The notes: generated from the letters alone by a model not told the origin. A stretch of 64,000 bases of DNA from Rossellomorea aquimaris (GCF_020172085.1 NZ_JAIVAT010000003.1:620001-684000); one strand, 5' to 3'. Shown: positions 28,119 through 37,241, counted from the stretch's first letter. Numbers and translations are program-made.

Positions 28119-29996
28119 ATGAATATAAGAAAGACACCAAAGGTACCGCTGGTTATTATAGCGGCCATTCTCCTCTGGATTAAAACGTATATTGTCTACA
28201 AAACTAGTTTCGATATAAAGATTGAAAACACACTACAGGAACTGATTTTATTTATTAACCCACTTAGTTTCTTACTTTTTACCTTCGGGATAGGATTACT
28301 TCTAAAGAAGGATAAGACACGAACCCGCTATATCATCACTGCGAGCTTCATCCTCTCTTTTATCCTATACGGAAACGTAGTATTTTATCGTTTCTTTGAT
28401 GACTTTTTGACTTTGCCAGTCCTCTTTCAAACAAGCAATTTTTCTGATTTAGGTACGAGTGCCAGCGCCATCATGAGCTGGAAAGATCTATTCTATTTTT
28501 CTGATCTAATAGTGTTGATTCTCATCATTAAACTGAAACCAAGCTGGTTTTCTTTACAGAACTACTCCAGGGTCAATCGAAGAGCGTATTTCCTTGTTGC
28601 AACCGCGCTTGTTTTCTTTAACCTCGGTTTAGCTGAATCGGAAAGACCTCAATTACTGACCAGGACATTCGATCGTGAAATGTTGGTTAAGAATATCGGA
28701 ACCTACAATTATCATGTATATGATATCTTCCTACAATCCAAATCATCTGCACAAAGAGCACTGGCAGACGGAAGTGAATTGGCGGATATTGATAACTACG
28801 TCAGGGCCGGTTACATCGAACCTAATAAAGAAATGTTCGGGGTAGCGAAAGACAAAAATTTGATCATTGTGTCACTTGAGTCACTACAAGATTTTGTCAT
28901 CAATAGTGAAGTGAATGGACAAGAAATCACTCCTTTTTTGAATGATTTCATTGGTGAAAGCTACTACTTTGATCAATTCTATCATCAAACCCAACAGGGA
29001 AAGACGTCAGATTCAGAGTTCATTCTGGACAACTCCCTTTACCCATTGAACCGTGGTGCTGTATTCTTCACTCATTCAGGGAATGAGTTTGAGTCCATGA
29101 CGGAAAAGCTTAGGGAAAACGGATATTATACAACAGCCATGCATGCGAACAACAAAAGCTTCTGGAACCGGGACATCATGTATGATTCCTTGGGGTATGA
29201 ACGTTTTTATTCCTTACAGGATTATGATGTAACAGAAGAAAACTCAGTGAACTGGGGCATGAAAGATATTCCGTTCTTCGAGCAGTCGGTAGAGCATATG
29301 AAAGAAATGCCTCAGCCGTTCAGTACTAAGATGATCACGTTAACGAATCATTATCCGTTTACATTAGACGAAGAAGATAAATTGATCGATCCCTACACTT
29401 CGAAAGACGGTACGGTGAACAGGTACTTTCAAACCGTCCGTTATATGGATGAAGCTGTAAAGAACTTCATTAGGGACTTAAAGGAAGCAGGATTGTATGA
29501 TAACTCGGTCATCGTGATGTACGGAGACCATTATGGGATCTCTGAGAACCATAATAAGGCGATGAGTCAATATTTAGGTAAAGACATCACACCATTTGTG
29601 AGCACTCAGCTTCAACAAGTGCCGATGATTATCCACGTCCCTGGCCAAGAAGGAAAGACCATTTCTAAAGTTGCTGGACAAATTGATTTAAAACCGACGA
29701 TCATGCATCTTCTAGGAATTGATACGAAGAAGGACATTCAGTTTGGTTCGGATATTTTCTCCAAAGGTCATGAAGATCTGGCCATCCTCAGAGACGGCCG
29801 CTTTATTACCAAAGATTATGTCTATGCAGGAGAGCAATGCTGGAATAAAGAAACAGAAGAAGAAACAGATATGAAGTATTGTGAACCTTTTAAAGAGCGA
29901 GTGAATAATGAACTGGAATACTCTGATAAGATCATTTACGGTGATCTACTTCGCTTTTATGGAAAAACCGAATACAGGGATAATGATGAATCATAG
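28119..29996 (+). CDS. yqgS: LTA synthase family phosphoglycerol transferase
   Basis: 625 residues: five N-terminal membrane segments and a large extracellular sulfatase-fold domain. The nucleophile threonine is in [10 protein letters not shown] (about residue 300). Metal-site segments ESLQDF, MYGDHYG and the later [14 protein letters not shown] fit LtaS/YqgS. It transfers glycerol phosphate from phosphatidylglycerol to build or prime lipoteichoic acid. ATG 28119 follows AAGGAGG. Monocistronic. Confidence 0.94.
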   Translation: MNIRKTPKVPLVIIAAILLWIKTYIVYKTSFDIKIENTLQELILFINPLSFLLFTFGIGLLLKKDKTRTRYIITASFILSFILYGNVVFYRFFDDFLTLPVLFQTSNFSDLGTSASAIMSWKDLFYFSDLIVLILIIKLKPSWFSLQNYSRVNRRAYFLVATALVFFNLGLAESERPQLLTRTFDREMLVKNIGTYNYHVYDIFLQSKSSAQRALADGSELADIDNYVRAGYIEPNKEMFGVAKDKNLIIVSLESLQDFVINSEVNGQEITPFLNDFIGESYYFDQFYHQTQQGKTSDSEFILDNSLYPLNRGAVFFTHSGNEFESMTEKLRENGYYTTAMHANNKSFWNRDIMYDSLGYERFYSLQDYDVTEENSVNWGMKDIPFFEQSVEHMKEMPQPFSTKMITLTNHYPFTLDEEDKLIDPYTSKDGTVNRYFQTVRYMDEAVKNFIRDLKEAGLYDNSVIVMYGDHYGISENHNKAMSQYLGKDITPFVSTQLQQVPMIIHVPGQEGKTISKVAGQIDLKPTIMHLLGIDTKKDIQFGSDIFSKGHEDLAILRDGRFITKDYVYAGEQCWNKETEEETDMKYCEPFKERVNNELEYSDKIIYGDLLRFYGKTEYRDNDES

Positions 29997-30000
29997 ATGA

Positions 30001-30031
30001 AAGGCTTGCGAATATTTCGCAAGCTTTTTTT
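30001..30031 (+). terminator. Terminator after yqgS
   Basis: GCTTGCGAA-TAT-TTCGCAAGC and seven T. Confidence 0.93.
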
Positions 30032-30093
30032 GTCATGAATTTTAGAACCGTTCATACATGTAAGTAAGGACGTATGAATGGGGAGGTTCCATC

Positions 30094-31287
30094 ATGAAAG
30101 TGAAAGTTCGTAGTGGCGATACCCTATGGTACTACAGCCAGCTGTTTTATATCCCGATCGCGCTCATCATTGATTCAAATCCTTCCGTCGATCCGAATAA
30201 ATTGAAAATCGGTACAGAAATAGACCTTCCCGGTTTTAGGGAAGTAGACTATTCGATCAGACAAGGTGATACTTTTTGGTCCATCGCGAAAAAATGGAAT
30301 ATTGGTGTCGATGCCTTACTTCTTTTAAATGAAGGAGTAAATGCGAACGGCCTTCAAATAGGTTCAACGATTATCCTGCCGTCCAGGGTTGTGTCACCCA
30401 TCGTCAATGGAAAACAGGCATATCATTCTAAGATACTCGGCGAAGATATTAGAAACCTTAAAAAGATTTATCCATTTATAAAAATAAGGAGTGTTGGTGA
30501 GAGCGTCCTCGGCATCGACCTTACGGAAATCAGGATAGGAACAGGAAAAAAGAAGGTTCATATGGATGCCTCTTTCCATGCGAATGAGTGGATTACCACC
30601 TCCATCCTCATGACCTTTATCAATGATTATTTGCTTTCCCTGACCAATAGCAGTCCGTTAAGAGGTATACAGGCAATGCCGATTTATGGTGGGGTGACAG
30701 TATCATTTGTACCTATTGTGAATCCGGATGGCGTTGATCTTGTACTGAATGGCCCCCCGAGTGAAAAAAGAAAAGAGTTAATTGCAATGAACCGTGGAAG
30801 TACTGTTTTTACAGGCTGGAAAGCCAATATCAGGGGAGTCGACCTGAATAATCAGTTTCCTGCAAAATGGGAAGTAGAGAAGGAAAGAAAAGAGGAAAAG
30901 GAACCGGCTCCAAGAGATTTCCCAGGATATAAGCCCCTCTCAGAGCCTGAATCCATCGCAATGGCTAAACTTGCCCGTCAGGAGAATTTCGACAGACTCC
31001 TTGCTCTGCACACACAGGGAAAAGAATTTTATTGGGGATACGAGGGACTTGAGCCTCCGGAAGCAGCCAAGCTCGCTGCGGATTTCACCAGGGTGAGTGG
31101 ATATGAATCTGTCAGATACATTGATAGCTATGCAGGCTATAAAGACTGGTTCATTAAAGAATTTAAGAAAGCAGGATTTACTCTTGAGTTAGGAAAAGGG
31201 ATCAACCCACTACCCCTCTCGCAATTCAACGAAATCTATCAAGACGTACTCGGCATCCTCCTCGTATCAATCTATCGATGGTACTAA
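30094..31287 (+). CDS. yqgT: LysM-M14 gamma-D-glutamyl-L-diamino acid endopeptidase
   Basis: 397 residues. Two LysM domains (residues 1-48 and 49-98) bind peptidoglycan, followed by an M14 zinc carboxypeptidase domain with the metal motif HANE in DASFHANEWIT, the third ligand in LALHTQG and the catalytic Glu in FTLELGKG. No signal peptide is seen, as in endopeptidase I of Bacillus, which acts in the sporulating cell on released wall peptides. ATG 30094 follows GGGGAGG. Confidence 0.93.
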   Translation: MKVKVRSGDTLWYYSQLFYIPIALIIDSNPSVDPNKLKIGTEIDLPGFREVDYSIRQGDTFWSIAKKWNIGVDALLLLNEGVNANGLQIGSTIILPSRVVSPIVNGKQAYHSKILGEDIRNLKKIYPFIKIRSVGESVLGIDLTEIRIGTGKKKVHMDASFHANEWITTSILMTFINDYLLSLTNSSPLRGIQAMPIYGGVTVSFVPIVNPDGVDLVLNGPPSEKRKELIAMNRGSTVFTGWKANIRGVDLNNQFPAKWEVEKERKEEKEPAPRDFPGYKPLSEPESIAMAKLARQENFDRLLALHTQGKEFYWGYEGLEPPEAAKLAADFTRVSGYESVRYIDSYAGYKDWFIKEFKKAGFTLELGKGINPLPLSQFNEIYQDVLGILLVSIYRWY

Positions 31288-31296
31288 CAAAAACGC

Positions 31297-31391
31297 AGGC
31301 GGCTTGCACAGGCCCGACAAGCACAATTAGGAAATCCCAAAAGGTGTACTTTGCCTTATGGGATTTTTTAATGTGCCCTCGCTAGCTATCC
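31297..31391 (-). repeat. Diverged, inverted copy of the co-varying hairpin repeat
   Basis: On the minus strand this reads AATCCCATAAGGCAAAGT...ACCTTTTGGGATTT with flanking CACATT/AATTGTG and GGCTTGC/GCTAGC-like outer arms. It matches unit 3 of the array at 36017-36129 in the inner stem but the outer stem is degraded. It sits just after yqgT. Confidence 0.75.
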
Positions 31392-31524
31392 ACCACCCGA
31401 CAAAAAGCAACGAAAAAGATAAGAAAATCCTCGAAAAGTCTTTTTGCATGTACAATAAATAACTATTGTAGAAAATCAAAATCAGGAGTAAAATAAATCA
31501 TCATCCTAGTGATTACTAAACCAT

Positions 31525-31576
31525 CGTGGTGACCAAAAAGGTGTGTATGGAAACATCTGGTCATCACTTTTTGAAT
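31525..31576. terminator. Hairpin between yqgT and yqgU
   Basis: GTGGTGACCA pairs with TGGTCATCAC around a 26-base loop, followed by TTTTTGAATTTTTTG. It may terminate read-through from yqgT or act as a leader element of yqgU. The rest of 31392-31664 holds only AT-rich sequence and the AGGAGGGGG site of yqgU. Confidence 0.55.
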
Positions 31577-31664
31577 TTTTTGTCATGTTTTTTTAATAGA
31601 ATTGAAACATTCTTGCTTTTGAAACGTACTAATTAATATGGAATAAAAAAGGAGGGGGAAGTGG

Positions 31665-32771
31665 ATGGAAAAAACGCAAATAAGCATTATTATGCTATTG
31701 ATGATGTGTCTTCTATGGTTATCGGCATGCCAGCCGGAAGTAACGAAAACGTCCCCCTCTGAGAAAGTGAAGGCAGAGAAGAGAGAAATAGTGGCGGAAA
31801 GCCTACCAACCGATGGGTTTATCGAAAATGTCGGATGGATATCAAATTCAGAAATCCTTTCAATAAAAGAGGAGCAAGGACTTACTTCCCTTTACATCTA
31901 CAATCTATACGACGATACCAGTCAGAAAATCTATGATGTCGAGTCCTCTTACGTGAGTTCAAGCATTTCACCGGATAAGACAAAAATCTTCATCCATTCA
32001 TCTCCAACGTCCTATTCAGCAAAGGTGACAATCATAGACAAATCAGGAGATGTACAATTTCAAGAGGATGTTCCTTCCTACGACTTAACTCATGCTTGGA
32101 ATCAATTCAATGAAGATGCAGTCTTAATGACAACTTTCAGTGAAGATTGGAGCTTTCAGGTATTTGAAATCAATATAAGGGAAAAGACAATGGCCCCGAT
32201 TGAAGTAGAGCAGCCATTTGTTCAGTGGCAATCAAAATCCTCCGTCCTTTATCAGGATTGGAATAAGAAAGAAGTGAGTGTTTCAGCTCCTCTGATATCT
32301 CAAAATATCCTCGATAATGAGAAAGAAATGATTGTGGAGAATAGTGTCCACTTCAATCAATTTAGAAGTGTTTTGTTATCGGTCAATTCCCGTGAAGATG
32401 AAGGGCCGTTTACTTATCAGTTCATTAAACCAAACGGGGAGATCCAATCTCAATTCACAGTAGAATTATTGAGCAGATACTCTGATTGGTTGATCCCATA
32501 TTATGATATGATAGAAAAGAGTGATCGATTGATTACCTTCGTATCAAACGAGCCTGGCTCCTTTGATACGTACACAGGGACGTTCTCTTTAAAGAGCTGG
32601 GACACAGTTACCGGTGAGGAGGAGGTTCTGTTTGAAAATCTTCCTTTAGAACCCATTCAGTGTTCACCGGATGGAGAGTTGTGTTTATATGGCAACCAGT
32701 TTGAAAAAATAATTGATATGAAGAAACAGAAAATCGTTCAACTACTAAAAGAAGAAGGAGCAGATATATAA
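31665..32771 (+). CDS. yqgU: Lipoprotein YqgU
   Basis: 368 residues. The signal peptide ends in lipobox LSAC (Cys22). The rest looks like a beta-propeller (repeated SSxxSPDKTKIF-type strands such as SSISPDKTKIF and IQCSPDGELCL), anchored outside the membrane. The function is unknown. ATG 31665 follows GGAGGGGG. Overlaps yqgV by one base. Confidence 0.88.
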   Translation: MEKTQISIIMLLMMCLLWLSACQPEVTKTSPSEKVKAEKREIVAESLPTDGFIENVGWISNSEILSIKEEQGLTSLYIYNLYDDTSQKIYDVESSYVSSSISPDKTKIFIHSSPTSYSAKVTIIDKSGDVQFQEDVPSYDLTHAWNQFNEDAVLMTTFSEDWSFQVFEINIREKTMAPIEVEQPFVQWQSKSSVLYQDWNKKEVSVSAPLISQNILDNEKEMIVENSVHFNQFRSVLLSVNSREDEGPFTYQFIKPNGEIQSQFTVELLSRYSDWLIPYYDMIEKSDRLITFVSNEPGSFDTYTGTFSLKSWDTVTGEEEVLFENLPLEPIQCSPDGELCLYGNQFEKIIDMKKQKIVQLLKEEGADI

Positions 32772-33085
32772 TGGCGATTGTCGATGTAACAGTTATACCA
32801 ATCGGAACGGAATCCCCGAGTGTAAGTTCGTATGTTGCAAATCTGCACAATATTCTAAAGGGATACGAAGAGGAAGGAAAGATCCGGTTCCAGCTTACTC
32901 CTATGAATACAATTATTGAAGGGGAACTTCCCATTCTTTTTCAAGTGATACAGGAAATTCATGAATCCCCGTTCCAGCAGGGAATTCAAAGGGTGGCCAC
33001 TAATATCAGAATTGATGACCGTAGGGATAAGAAAACGACCATGGAAGGTAAACTGTCCTCCGTTCAAAGTAAATTAGAGAAATAG
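32771..33085 (+). CDS. yqgV: Thiamine-binding-like protein YqgV (MTH1187 family)
   Basis: 104 residues of ferredoxin-like fold family DUF77/MTH1187: VTVIPIGTESPSVSSYV at the start and MNTIIEG in the ligand-binding region. B. subtilis YkoF-type relatives bind thiamine. TAATG coupling with yqgU suggests the pair works together. Confidence 0.9.
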   Translation: MAIVDVTVIPIGTESPSVSSYVANLHNILKGYEEEGKIRFQLTPMNTIIEGELPILFQVIQEIHESPFQQGIQRVATNIRIDDRRDKKTTMEGKLSSVQSKLEK

Positions 33086-33092
33086 AGCATAG

Positions 33093-33131
33093 AAAAGAGT
33101 GGGCACTTTCATTAGTGCCCACTCTTTTTTT
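33093..33131 (+). terminator. Terminator after yqgV
   Basis: AAAGAGTGGGCACT/AGTGCCCACTCTTT stem with T-run. It can also serve the convergent HxlR gene. Confidence 0.93.
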
Positions 33132-33139
33132 AGGATCCG

Positions 33140-33493
33140 TCAAGCTTCTTCGCTTTCTATAAGGACTTCATTTTTGTCAGGGTAGGTTTTTTCAATATGC
33201 TGCTCCCCCCATGCACATAGCATATCCAATGGCTCTTTAAGTGACCATCCGTACTCCGTCAGTTCGTACTCCACCTTTGGGGGCACTTGGTTATAAATAA
33301 TCCGGTTGATGACTCCATCCGCTTCCAGTTCCCTCAATTGCTGGGTAAGCATTTTCTGTGTTATGCCGGGCATCAGCCGTTTTAATTCACTGGTCCTCCG
33401 CTTGTTTTTAATCAGATGACAGAGGATCACAACTTTCCACTTGCCGCCAATTACTTCCAAGGAAGCTTCTACGGGAATATTGTATTTCTTCAT
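33140..33493 (-). CDS. HxlR-family winged-helix regulator
   Basis: 117 residues with the HxlR signature: IGGKWKVVIL, then RTSELKRLMPGITQKMLTQQLRELEADGVI and the wing VPPKVEYELTEYG. Such regulators often sense electrophiles or redox stress. The family's N-terminal cysteine used by YodB and HypR is absent here: the only cysteines are in ILCHL and MLCAW. No adjacent target gene is evident, so this is an insertion relative to the B. subtilis order. Confidence 0.92.
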   Translation of the reverse strand: MKKYNIPVEASLEVIGGKWKVVILCHLIKNKRRTSELKRLMPGITQKMLTQQLRELEADGVINRIIYNQVPPKVEYELTEYGWSLKEPLDMLCAWGEQHIEKTYPDKNEVLIESEEA

Positions 33494-33615
33494 TGTATAA
33501 ACCTCCTCTTCATGATTGAACTATTTATAGAATCGGCTTCTGTGAAAGGGTTTATCCCAAACACTCCAATGTATTTTTCACTATGATTATAACGTACATA
33601 TTCAAAAGGTCCATA

Positions 33616-33633
33616 AGGTACTTTTTAGTGCCT
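33616..33633. promoter_or_regulatory. Possible operator of the HxlR regulator
   Basis: AGGTACT-TTTT-AGTGCCT, seven-base arms with one mismatch, resembling the TACT...AGTA sites bound by this family. It lies about 120 bases upstream of the regulator, next to a TATAAT on its strand. Confidence 0.35.
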
Positions 33634-33650
33634 ATACAAGTCAGACAATT

Positions 33651-33683
33651 AAAAAGCCTTCCATTCAAAATGGAAGGCTTTTT
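33651..33683. terminator. Bidirectional terminator
   Basis: AAAAAGCCTTCCATT/AATGGAAGGCTTTTT. It ends the minus-strand yqgW transcript. Confidence 0.9.
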
Positions 33684-33701
33684 AAAGTGAAACATGTTTA
33701 A

Positions 33702-33875
33702 TTAATGACCACCTGGGTAACCAGAGTGAAGGACAGTCATAATTGTAAACCATCCAAAAACACCTAATGTTGCCAATGAGAACAGGATTCCCATTGCATT
33801 CTTGTTTTTGAAAGTGCTTACTACTGCGAATAAAGCTAATAATGTAACCAGTGAAGTAATAATTACAAGACCCAT
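33702..33875 (-). CDS. yqgW: DUF2759 small membrane protein YqgW
   Basis: 57 residues from ATG 33875 (AAAGGGGTC upstream), two membrane segments (VIITSLVTLLALFAVV and LATLGVFGWFTIMTVL) and the tail SGYPGGH. This matches DUF2759 and the yqgW position between yqgV and yqgX. The function is unknown. Confidence 0.85.
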   Translation of the reverse strand: MGLVIITSLVTLLALFAVVSTFKNKNAMGILFSLATLGVFGWFTIMTVLHSGYPGGH

Positions 33876-34080
33876 TTATATGACCCCTTTCATTAAAATG
33901 CGTTTTACTGACTCTATTGTAACAATATGTACATAAATGCACTCATTAACATTTTATAGGTTTTTGATCCGTTTGTCGAGGTCTAAAAGTTTGACACTTC
34001 TATGTCGAGTACATGGACCATATTTTTATGAAGATGAAAGTTCTGATACAATAATAGTATTACAAATGGAGGTGGAAGCG

Positions 34081-34716
34081 TTGCAGTGGAAACAAATTCC
34101 TTTAGGACCTTTGCAAACTAACTGCTATATCATATGGAATACAGATAACGAGTGTCTGGTAATCGACCCAGGTGGAGAAGGGGAGAAGCTGATTCATTGG
34201 CTGGAAGGCGAGTCGTTGTCCCCGTTAGCCATTCTTCTCACACATGCTCATTTTGACCATATCGGAGCGGTCGACCATATCAGGGACCACTTTGACATCC
34301 CAGTTTATATACATGAGAAAGAGGCTCAGTGGTTATTAGATCCCTCGTTGAATGGTTCACAGTTATTCATGATGAGCGAATTAATCAGAATAAAACCTGC
34401 GGATTACATATTAACAAATGAAAAACAGTTGAACATTGGAGGCTTTCAGTTGCAATTATTTGAAACGCCTGGCCATTCCCCAGGAAGTATTTCTTATTAT
34501 GTACAAGAAAGTGAAATTGTATTAGCAGGAGATACATTATTTATGGGAAGTATCGGACGATCTGACTTACCGGGAGGAAATCAGAAAGAGCTGTTGGCAA
34601 GCATCCATGATAAGTTATTGACCTTGCCTGAAAACACAGTAGTTCTACCCGGTCACGGCCCTGAAACGACCGTAGAATCTGAGATGGATTCCAATCCATT
34701 CTTAAACGGATTCTAA
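34081..34716 (+). CDS. yqgX: Metallo-beta-lactamase fold hydrolase YqgX (glyoxalase II-like)
   Basis: 211 residues from TTG 34081, five bases after GGAGGTGG; the open frame begins 144 bases earlier but without a ribosome-binding site. The metal motif THAHFDHIGA, GHSPGS, LAGDTLF and PGHGPET give both zinc sites. Likely hydrolyses a thioester such as a hydroxyacyl-thiol; the true substrate is unknown. Confidence 0.92.
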   Translation: MQWKQIPLGPLQTNCYIIWNTDNECLVIDPGGEGEKLIHWLEGESLSPLAILLTHAHFDHIGAVDHIRDHFDIPVYIHEKEAQWLLDPSLNGSQLFMMSELIRIKPADYILTNEKQLNIGGFQLQLFETPGHSPGSISYYVQESEIVLAGDTLFMGSIGRSDLPGGNQKELLASIHDKLLTLPENTVVLPGHGPETTVESEMDSNPFLNGF

Positions 34717-34754
34717 AAAAATCCCTTCAGCAATCAGCTGAAGGGATTTTTTTT
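34716..34754. terminator. Bidirectional terminator
   Basis: AAAAAATCCCTTCAG/CTGAAGGGATTTTTT between convergent yqgX and yqgY. Confidence 0.95.
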
Positions 34755-34998
34755 AGTGTCCTCCTGCACCCGGAGTCATCATAAAGGTCGTCCAATAAGT
34801 AAAACCTGCAAAGAACACTGTTAAGTATGCACCGAAAACATAAATATACATGCGTTCGGACAGTTTTAAGTAGCTAAGCATAATGAAGAATCCAGTTTGG
34901 CCTAAAAAGATTAGTGAAGTTGTGGTCATATCACCTAGATAGAACATAACAGCAAAAATCCCAGTCCAAAACCCAAGAACTCTAAACATACGATCCAT
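34753..34998 (-). CDS. yqgY: DUF2626 membrane protein YqgY
   Basis: 81 residues from ATG 34998 (GGAGGG upstream), two to three membrane segments and the tail MTPGAGGH. It matches the DUF2626 family and yqgY position. The Gly-Gly-His ending resembles that of YqgW. The function is unknown. Confidence 0.88.
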   Translation of the reverse strand: MDRMFRVLGFWTGIFAVMFYLGDMTTTSLIFLGQTGFFIMLSYLKLSERMYIYVFGAYLTVFFAGFTYWTTFMMTPGAGGH

Positions 34999-35291
34999 AT
35001 GTAACCCTCCTTTGCACCCTAAGTCCATCACTCAATATTATAAATGAATACTACCATAAAAGTAAATAAGTGTTTGATGTTAGTTTGTGACGAATAGGTG
35101 TTATCTAGTCGTAAAACAAATAATTCTATGAAATTTCTCCTTGTTAGTCCGCTCCCTATGCAATGATTTGTAAACCCTTGTGAAAAATTGTTCACAAATT
35201 ACCAAGTGAAAATACTGTACAAAAGTTATACAGTTGATGTACAATTTGTTTAACGAAGAAATGTAAGCTTAATTTTAAGGAGGTCAAGAAA

Positions 35292-35672
35292 GTGAATAAC
35301 CTGACATTCTTTACTTATCCAAGTTGTACCTCTTGCCGTAAAGCCAAAAAGTGGTTAACTGCACATTCCGTAGATTTTGATGAGAGACACCTATTTAGAG
35401 AGACGCCAACTCCTAGAGAGTTAATGGATCTTTTATCCCTTACGACCGATGGACTTGATGAGATTCTTGCAACTAGAAGCCAAACCTTCAAAGATCTGGG
35501 GAAAGACGTAAACGATTTGCCTCTATCGGAAGTGATTAAATTGATCATTGATGAACCAAAGCTTCTTCGCAGACCTCTACTGACGGACGGGAAAAAACTG
35601 GTGGTCGGCTACAACCCGGAAGGACTACAGAGCATTGCTACAAAAAACAGGTCATTGAAGAAAAGTAGTTGA
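35292..35672 (+). CDS. mgsR: Spx/ArsC-family stress regulator MgsR
   Basis: 126 residues. Thioredoxin-like Spx paralogue with the redox CxxC in PSCTSCRKA (Cys13, Cys16 region). In B. subtilis MgsR (YqgZ) binds RNA polymerase alpha and modulates part of the SigB regulon. GTG 35292 follows AGGAGG. The 250-base upstream region has palindromic stretches (TTCACAAATTACCAAGTGAA, TGTACAAAAG...TACA) but I see no convincing SigB promoter. Confidence 0.9.
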   Translation: MNNLTFFTYPSCTSCRKAKKWLTAHSVDFDERHLFRETPTPRELMDLLSLTTDGLDEILATRSQTFKDLGKDVNDLPLSEVIKLIIDEPKLLRRPLLTDGKKLVVGYNPEGLQSIATKNRSLKKSS

Positions 35673-35684
35673 ATATTGAAATTG

Positions 35685-35722
35685 AAAAGGCAGACACTTG
35701 AATGTCAAGTGCCTGCCTTTTT
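35685..35722 (+). terminator. Terminator after mgsR
   Basis: AAAAGGCAGACACTTG/CAAGTGCCTGCCTTTT stem with T-run. Confidence 0.93.
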
Positions 35723-35765
35723 GGTGTGTTTTAGGGTCGGGGGAAACCCCTACCGCTTTTCTACT

Positions 35766-36254
35766 TGTCTAGCTGCGGGGCTTAGAGGCTCGAGGTCATA
35801 AGCTAAGGCACCCAAAAAGGCAAAGAACGCCTTTCCGGGTGCCTCATCTTATGCTTGTCGCCTCTGGGCAAAGCCCCTCCGCTTTTTGATTGTCTAGCTA
35901 CAGGGGCTTGGGGCTCGAGGTCATAAGCCAAGTAACCCAAAAAGGCATAGAACGCCTTTCTGGGTTACTCGTCTTATGCTTGTCGCCCCAGTACGAGCCC
36001 CTTCCGCTTTTCTACATGTCCAGCTCCGGCGGCTAGCCCCTCGAGGTCATAACTGAAAAATCCCATAAGGCAAAGTGCGCCTTTTGGGATTTCCAGTTGT
36101 GCTTGTAGGGGCTGAACAAGCCGCCTCCGCTTTTCTGTTATCCAGCTGCGGGGCTTAGAGGCTCGAGGTCATAAGCTAAGGCACCCAAAAAGGCAAAGAA
36201 CGCCTTTCCGGGTGCCTCATCTTATGCTTGTCGCCTCTGGGCAAAGCCCCTCCG
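35766..36254. repeat. Array of four tandem hairpin repeats with co-varying stems
   Basis: Units at 35766-35880, 35891-36004, 36017-36129 and 36138-36254, joined by CCGCTTTT spacers. Each folds on itself: an outer stem (GGGGCTTAGAGGC with GCCTCTGGGCAAAGCCCC), CATAAG with CTTATG, and an inner stem (GCACCCAAAAAGGC with GCCTTTCCGGGTGC). Units 1 and 4 are nearly identical. Units 2 and 3 change both arms together, for example AGTAACCC with GGGTTACT, and AAATCCC with GGGATTT. Conserved single-stranded boxes are CTCGAGGTCATAA and GCTTGT. The array abuts the tRNA-Gln gene. Confidence 0.9.
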
Positions 36255-36263
36255 CTTTTAGTA

Positions 36264-36335
36264 CTGGGCTAGCTGGATTCGAACCAACGCATGTCGCAGT
36301 CAAAGTGCGATGCCTTACCGCTTGGCTATAGCCCA
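36264..36335 (-). tRNA. tRNA-Gln (anticodon TTG)
   Basis: 72 nt. Acceptor TGGGCTA/TAGCCCA with discriminator G, D-arm AGCCAAGCGGTAAGGC, anticodon arm TCGCA-CTTTGAC-TGCGA with anticodon TTG, and T-arm GTTGGTTCGAATCCAGC. CCA is not encoded. It closely matches the Bacillus tRNA-Gln I remember. Confidence 0.97.
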
Positions 36336-36414
36336 TTGAATAATCTTTACAAAATATAGTATGGATTTATTTCCACGTTCTATTCATATGTTTTTTTAAA
36401 TATCAAGAATCTTT

Positions 36415-37053
36415 TTATATGATTCTTGGGATGCATGGTCTTCGGTGAAAATGGTTTGGTTGATAGTGAAAGTAGTATGGGGAATAGGTGAATTGTGTTT
36501 CCCGTGCTGGAGGATACCTCTCCGGTTCTAAGCAACTCGGACCGATGTAAGTGCTTGGCTTTACTTTTTCTGTCGTTTTGATCCATGCGCTTTCATTCAT
36601 GCAATAATTCTTGGCCATGACGCTCGAGGGGGTGAATGTTAATATATCAGACCCCAGGATCACTTCGGGGACAGGAGAATTGAATATGGCAAGTAGGTGA
36701 GTACGATCCTTTGTTGCTTCCTCATAATGCCACCATCCTTGAGGTATATTTGCCACTTGTCCTGGAGACAGACGATAATTCAGTAATTCCTTCGTGAATG
36801 GATTGAGAATGGACACAGTGGCCGCTCCTGAAATGCAATAAACAAGCTCTGCTGCATTTTGATGGTAGTGGGGCTCCACGAAATTGTTTTTACTTAAATA
36901 GATATCGAGAAGAGAAGTATTATCCAATGTATTTAACTGATCGACACCTAAAATATTGATCAGGTTTTGGTTATCTTTTTTAAAAAGGGGACTATTGTTC
37001 ACATCATATGAAAACTGTGCTTCGGGTGAAGTGTAATCCATATATTTGGTCAT
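36415..37053 (-). CDS. Cupin domain protein
   Basis: 212 residues from ATG 37053. A single cupin beta-barrel occupies about residues 50-135, with the metal-binding motif PHYHQNAAELVY and the second motif GWWHYEE. The C-terminal 60 residues are rich in Tyr, Pro and His (TYSPYYFHYQPNHFHRRP), unlike an enzyme core and more like a spore-coat or surface tail. Exact function unknown. Confidence 0.85.
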   Translation of the reverse strand: MTKYMDYTSPEAQFSYDVNNSPLFKKDNQNLINILGVDQLNTLDNTSLLDIYLSKNNFVEPHYHQNAAELVYCISGAATVSILNPFTKELLNYRLSPGQVANIPQGWWHYEEATKDRTHLLAIFNSPVPEVILGSDILTFTPSSVMAKNYCMNESAWIKTTEKVKPSTYIGPSCLEPERYPPARETQFTYSPYYFHYQPNHFHRRPCIPRII

Positions 37054-37169
37054 GGGAAGGGTCACCGCTTTCTTTTCAATGAAGGTTTTAACTCTTTTAA
37101 TATATGGTTAGGCATGTAAAATGTGAATGCTTCATAAGAGATAGCTGAAAAAGGTCGAAAGAAAAAACT

Positions 37170-37190
37170 GGAAAAAAGAAGGATTTTTCC
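37170..37190 (+). promoter_or_regulatory. Possible ComK box upstream of comGA
   Basis: GGAAAAA-AGAAGGA-TTTTTCC is a dyad of A- and T-tracts close to the AAAA-N5-TTTT half of a ComK site, about 50 bases before comGA. Only one such half is clear, so the assignment is weak. Confidence 0.3.
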
Positions 37191-37241
37191 ATTTAATGTC
37201 GTATATCTTAAGTTAAGAATTCAGAAAGGTGGTGCACCTCC

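Noticed and set aside
33682..33942. 86-residue minus-strand frame over yqgW
   Set aside because: It is in another frame; the 57-residue DUF2759 frame (33702-33875) has the ribosome-binding site and family match.
33937..34080. N-terminal extension of YqgX by 48 residues
   Set aside because: No ribosome-binding site upstream; TTG 34081 behind GGAGGTGG gives the usual family length.
35032..35291. SigB promoter for mgsR
   Set aside because: GTTTAA is present at 35248-35253 but no GGGWAW box follows at 12-15 bases.
35766..36254. CRISPR array
   Set aside because: Units are over 110 bases, self-complementary and without unique spacers; no cas genes are present.
36404..36428. Terminator of the cupin gene (CAAGAATC/GATTCTTG)
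   Set aside because: On the cupin strand the stem overlaps the last codons and is followed by an A-run, not a T-run.
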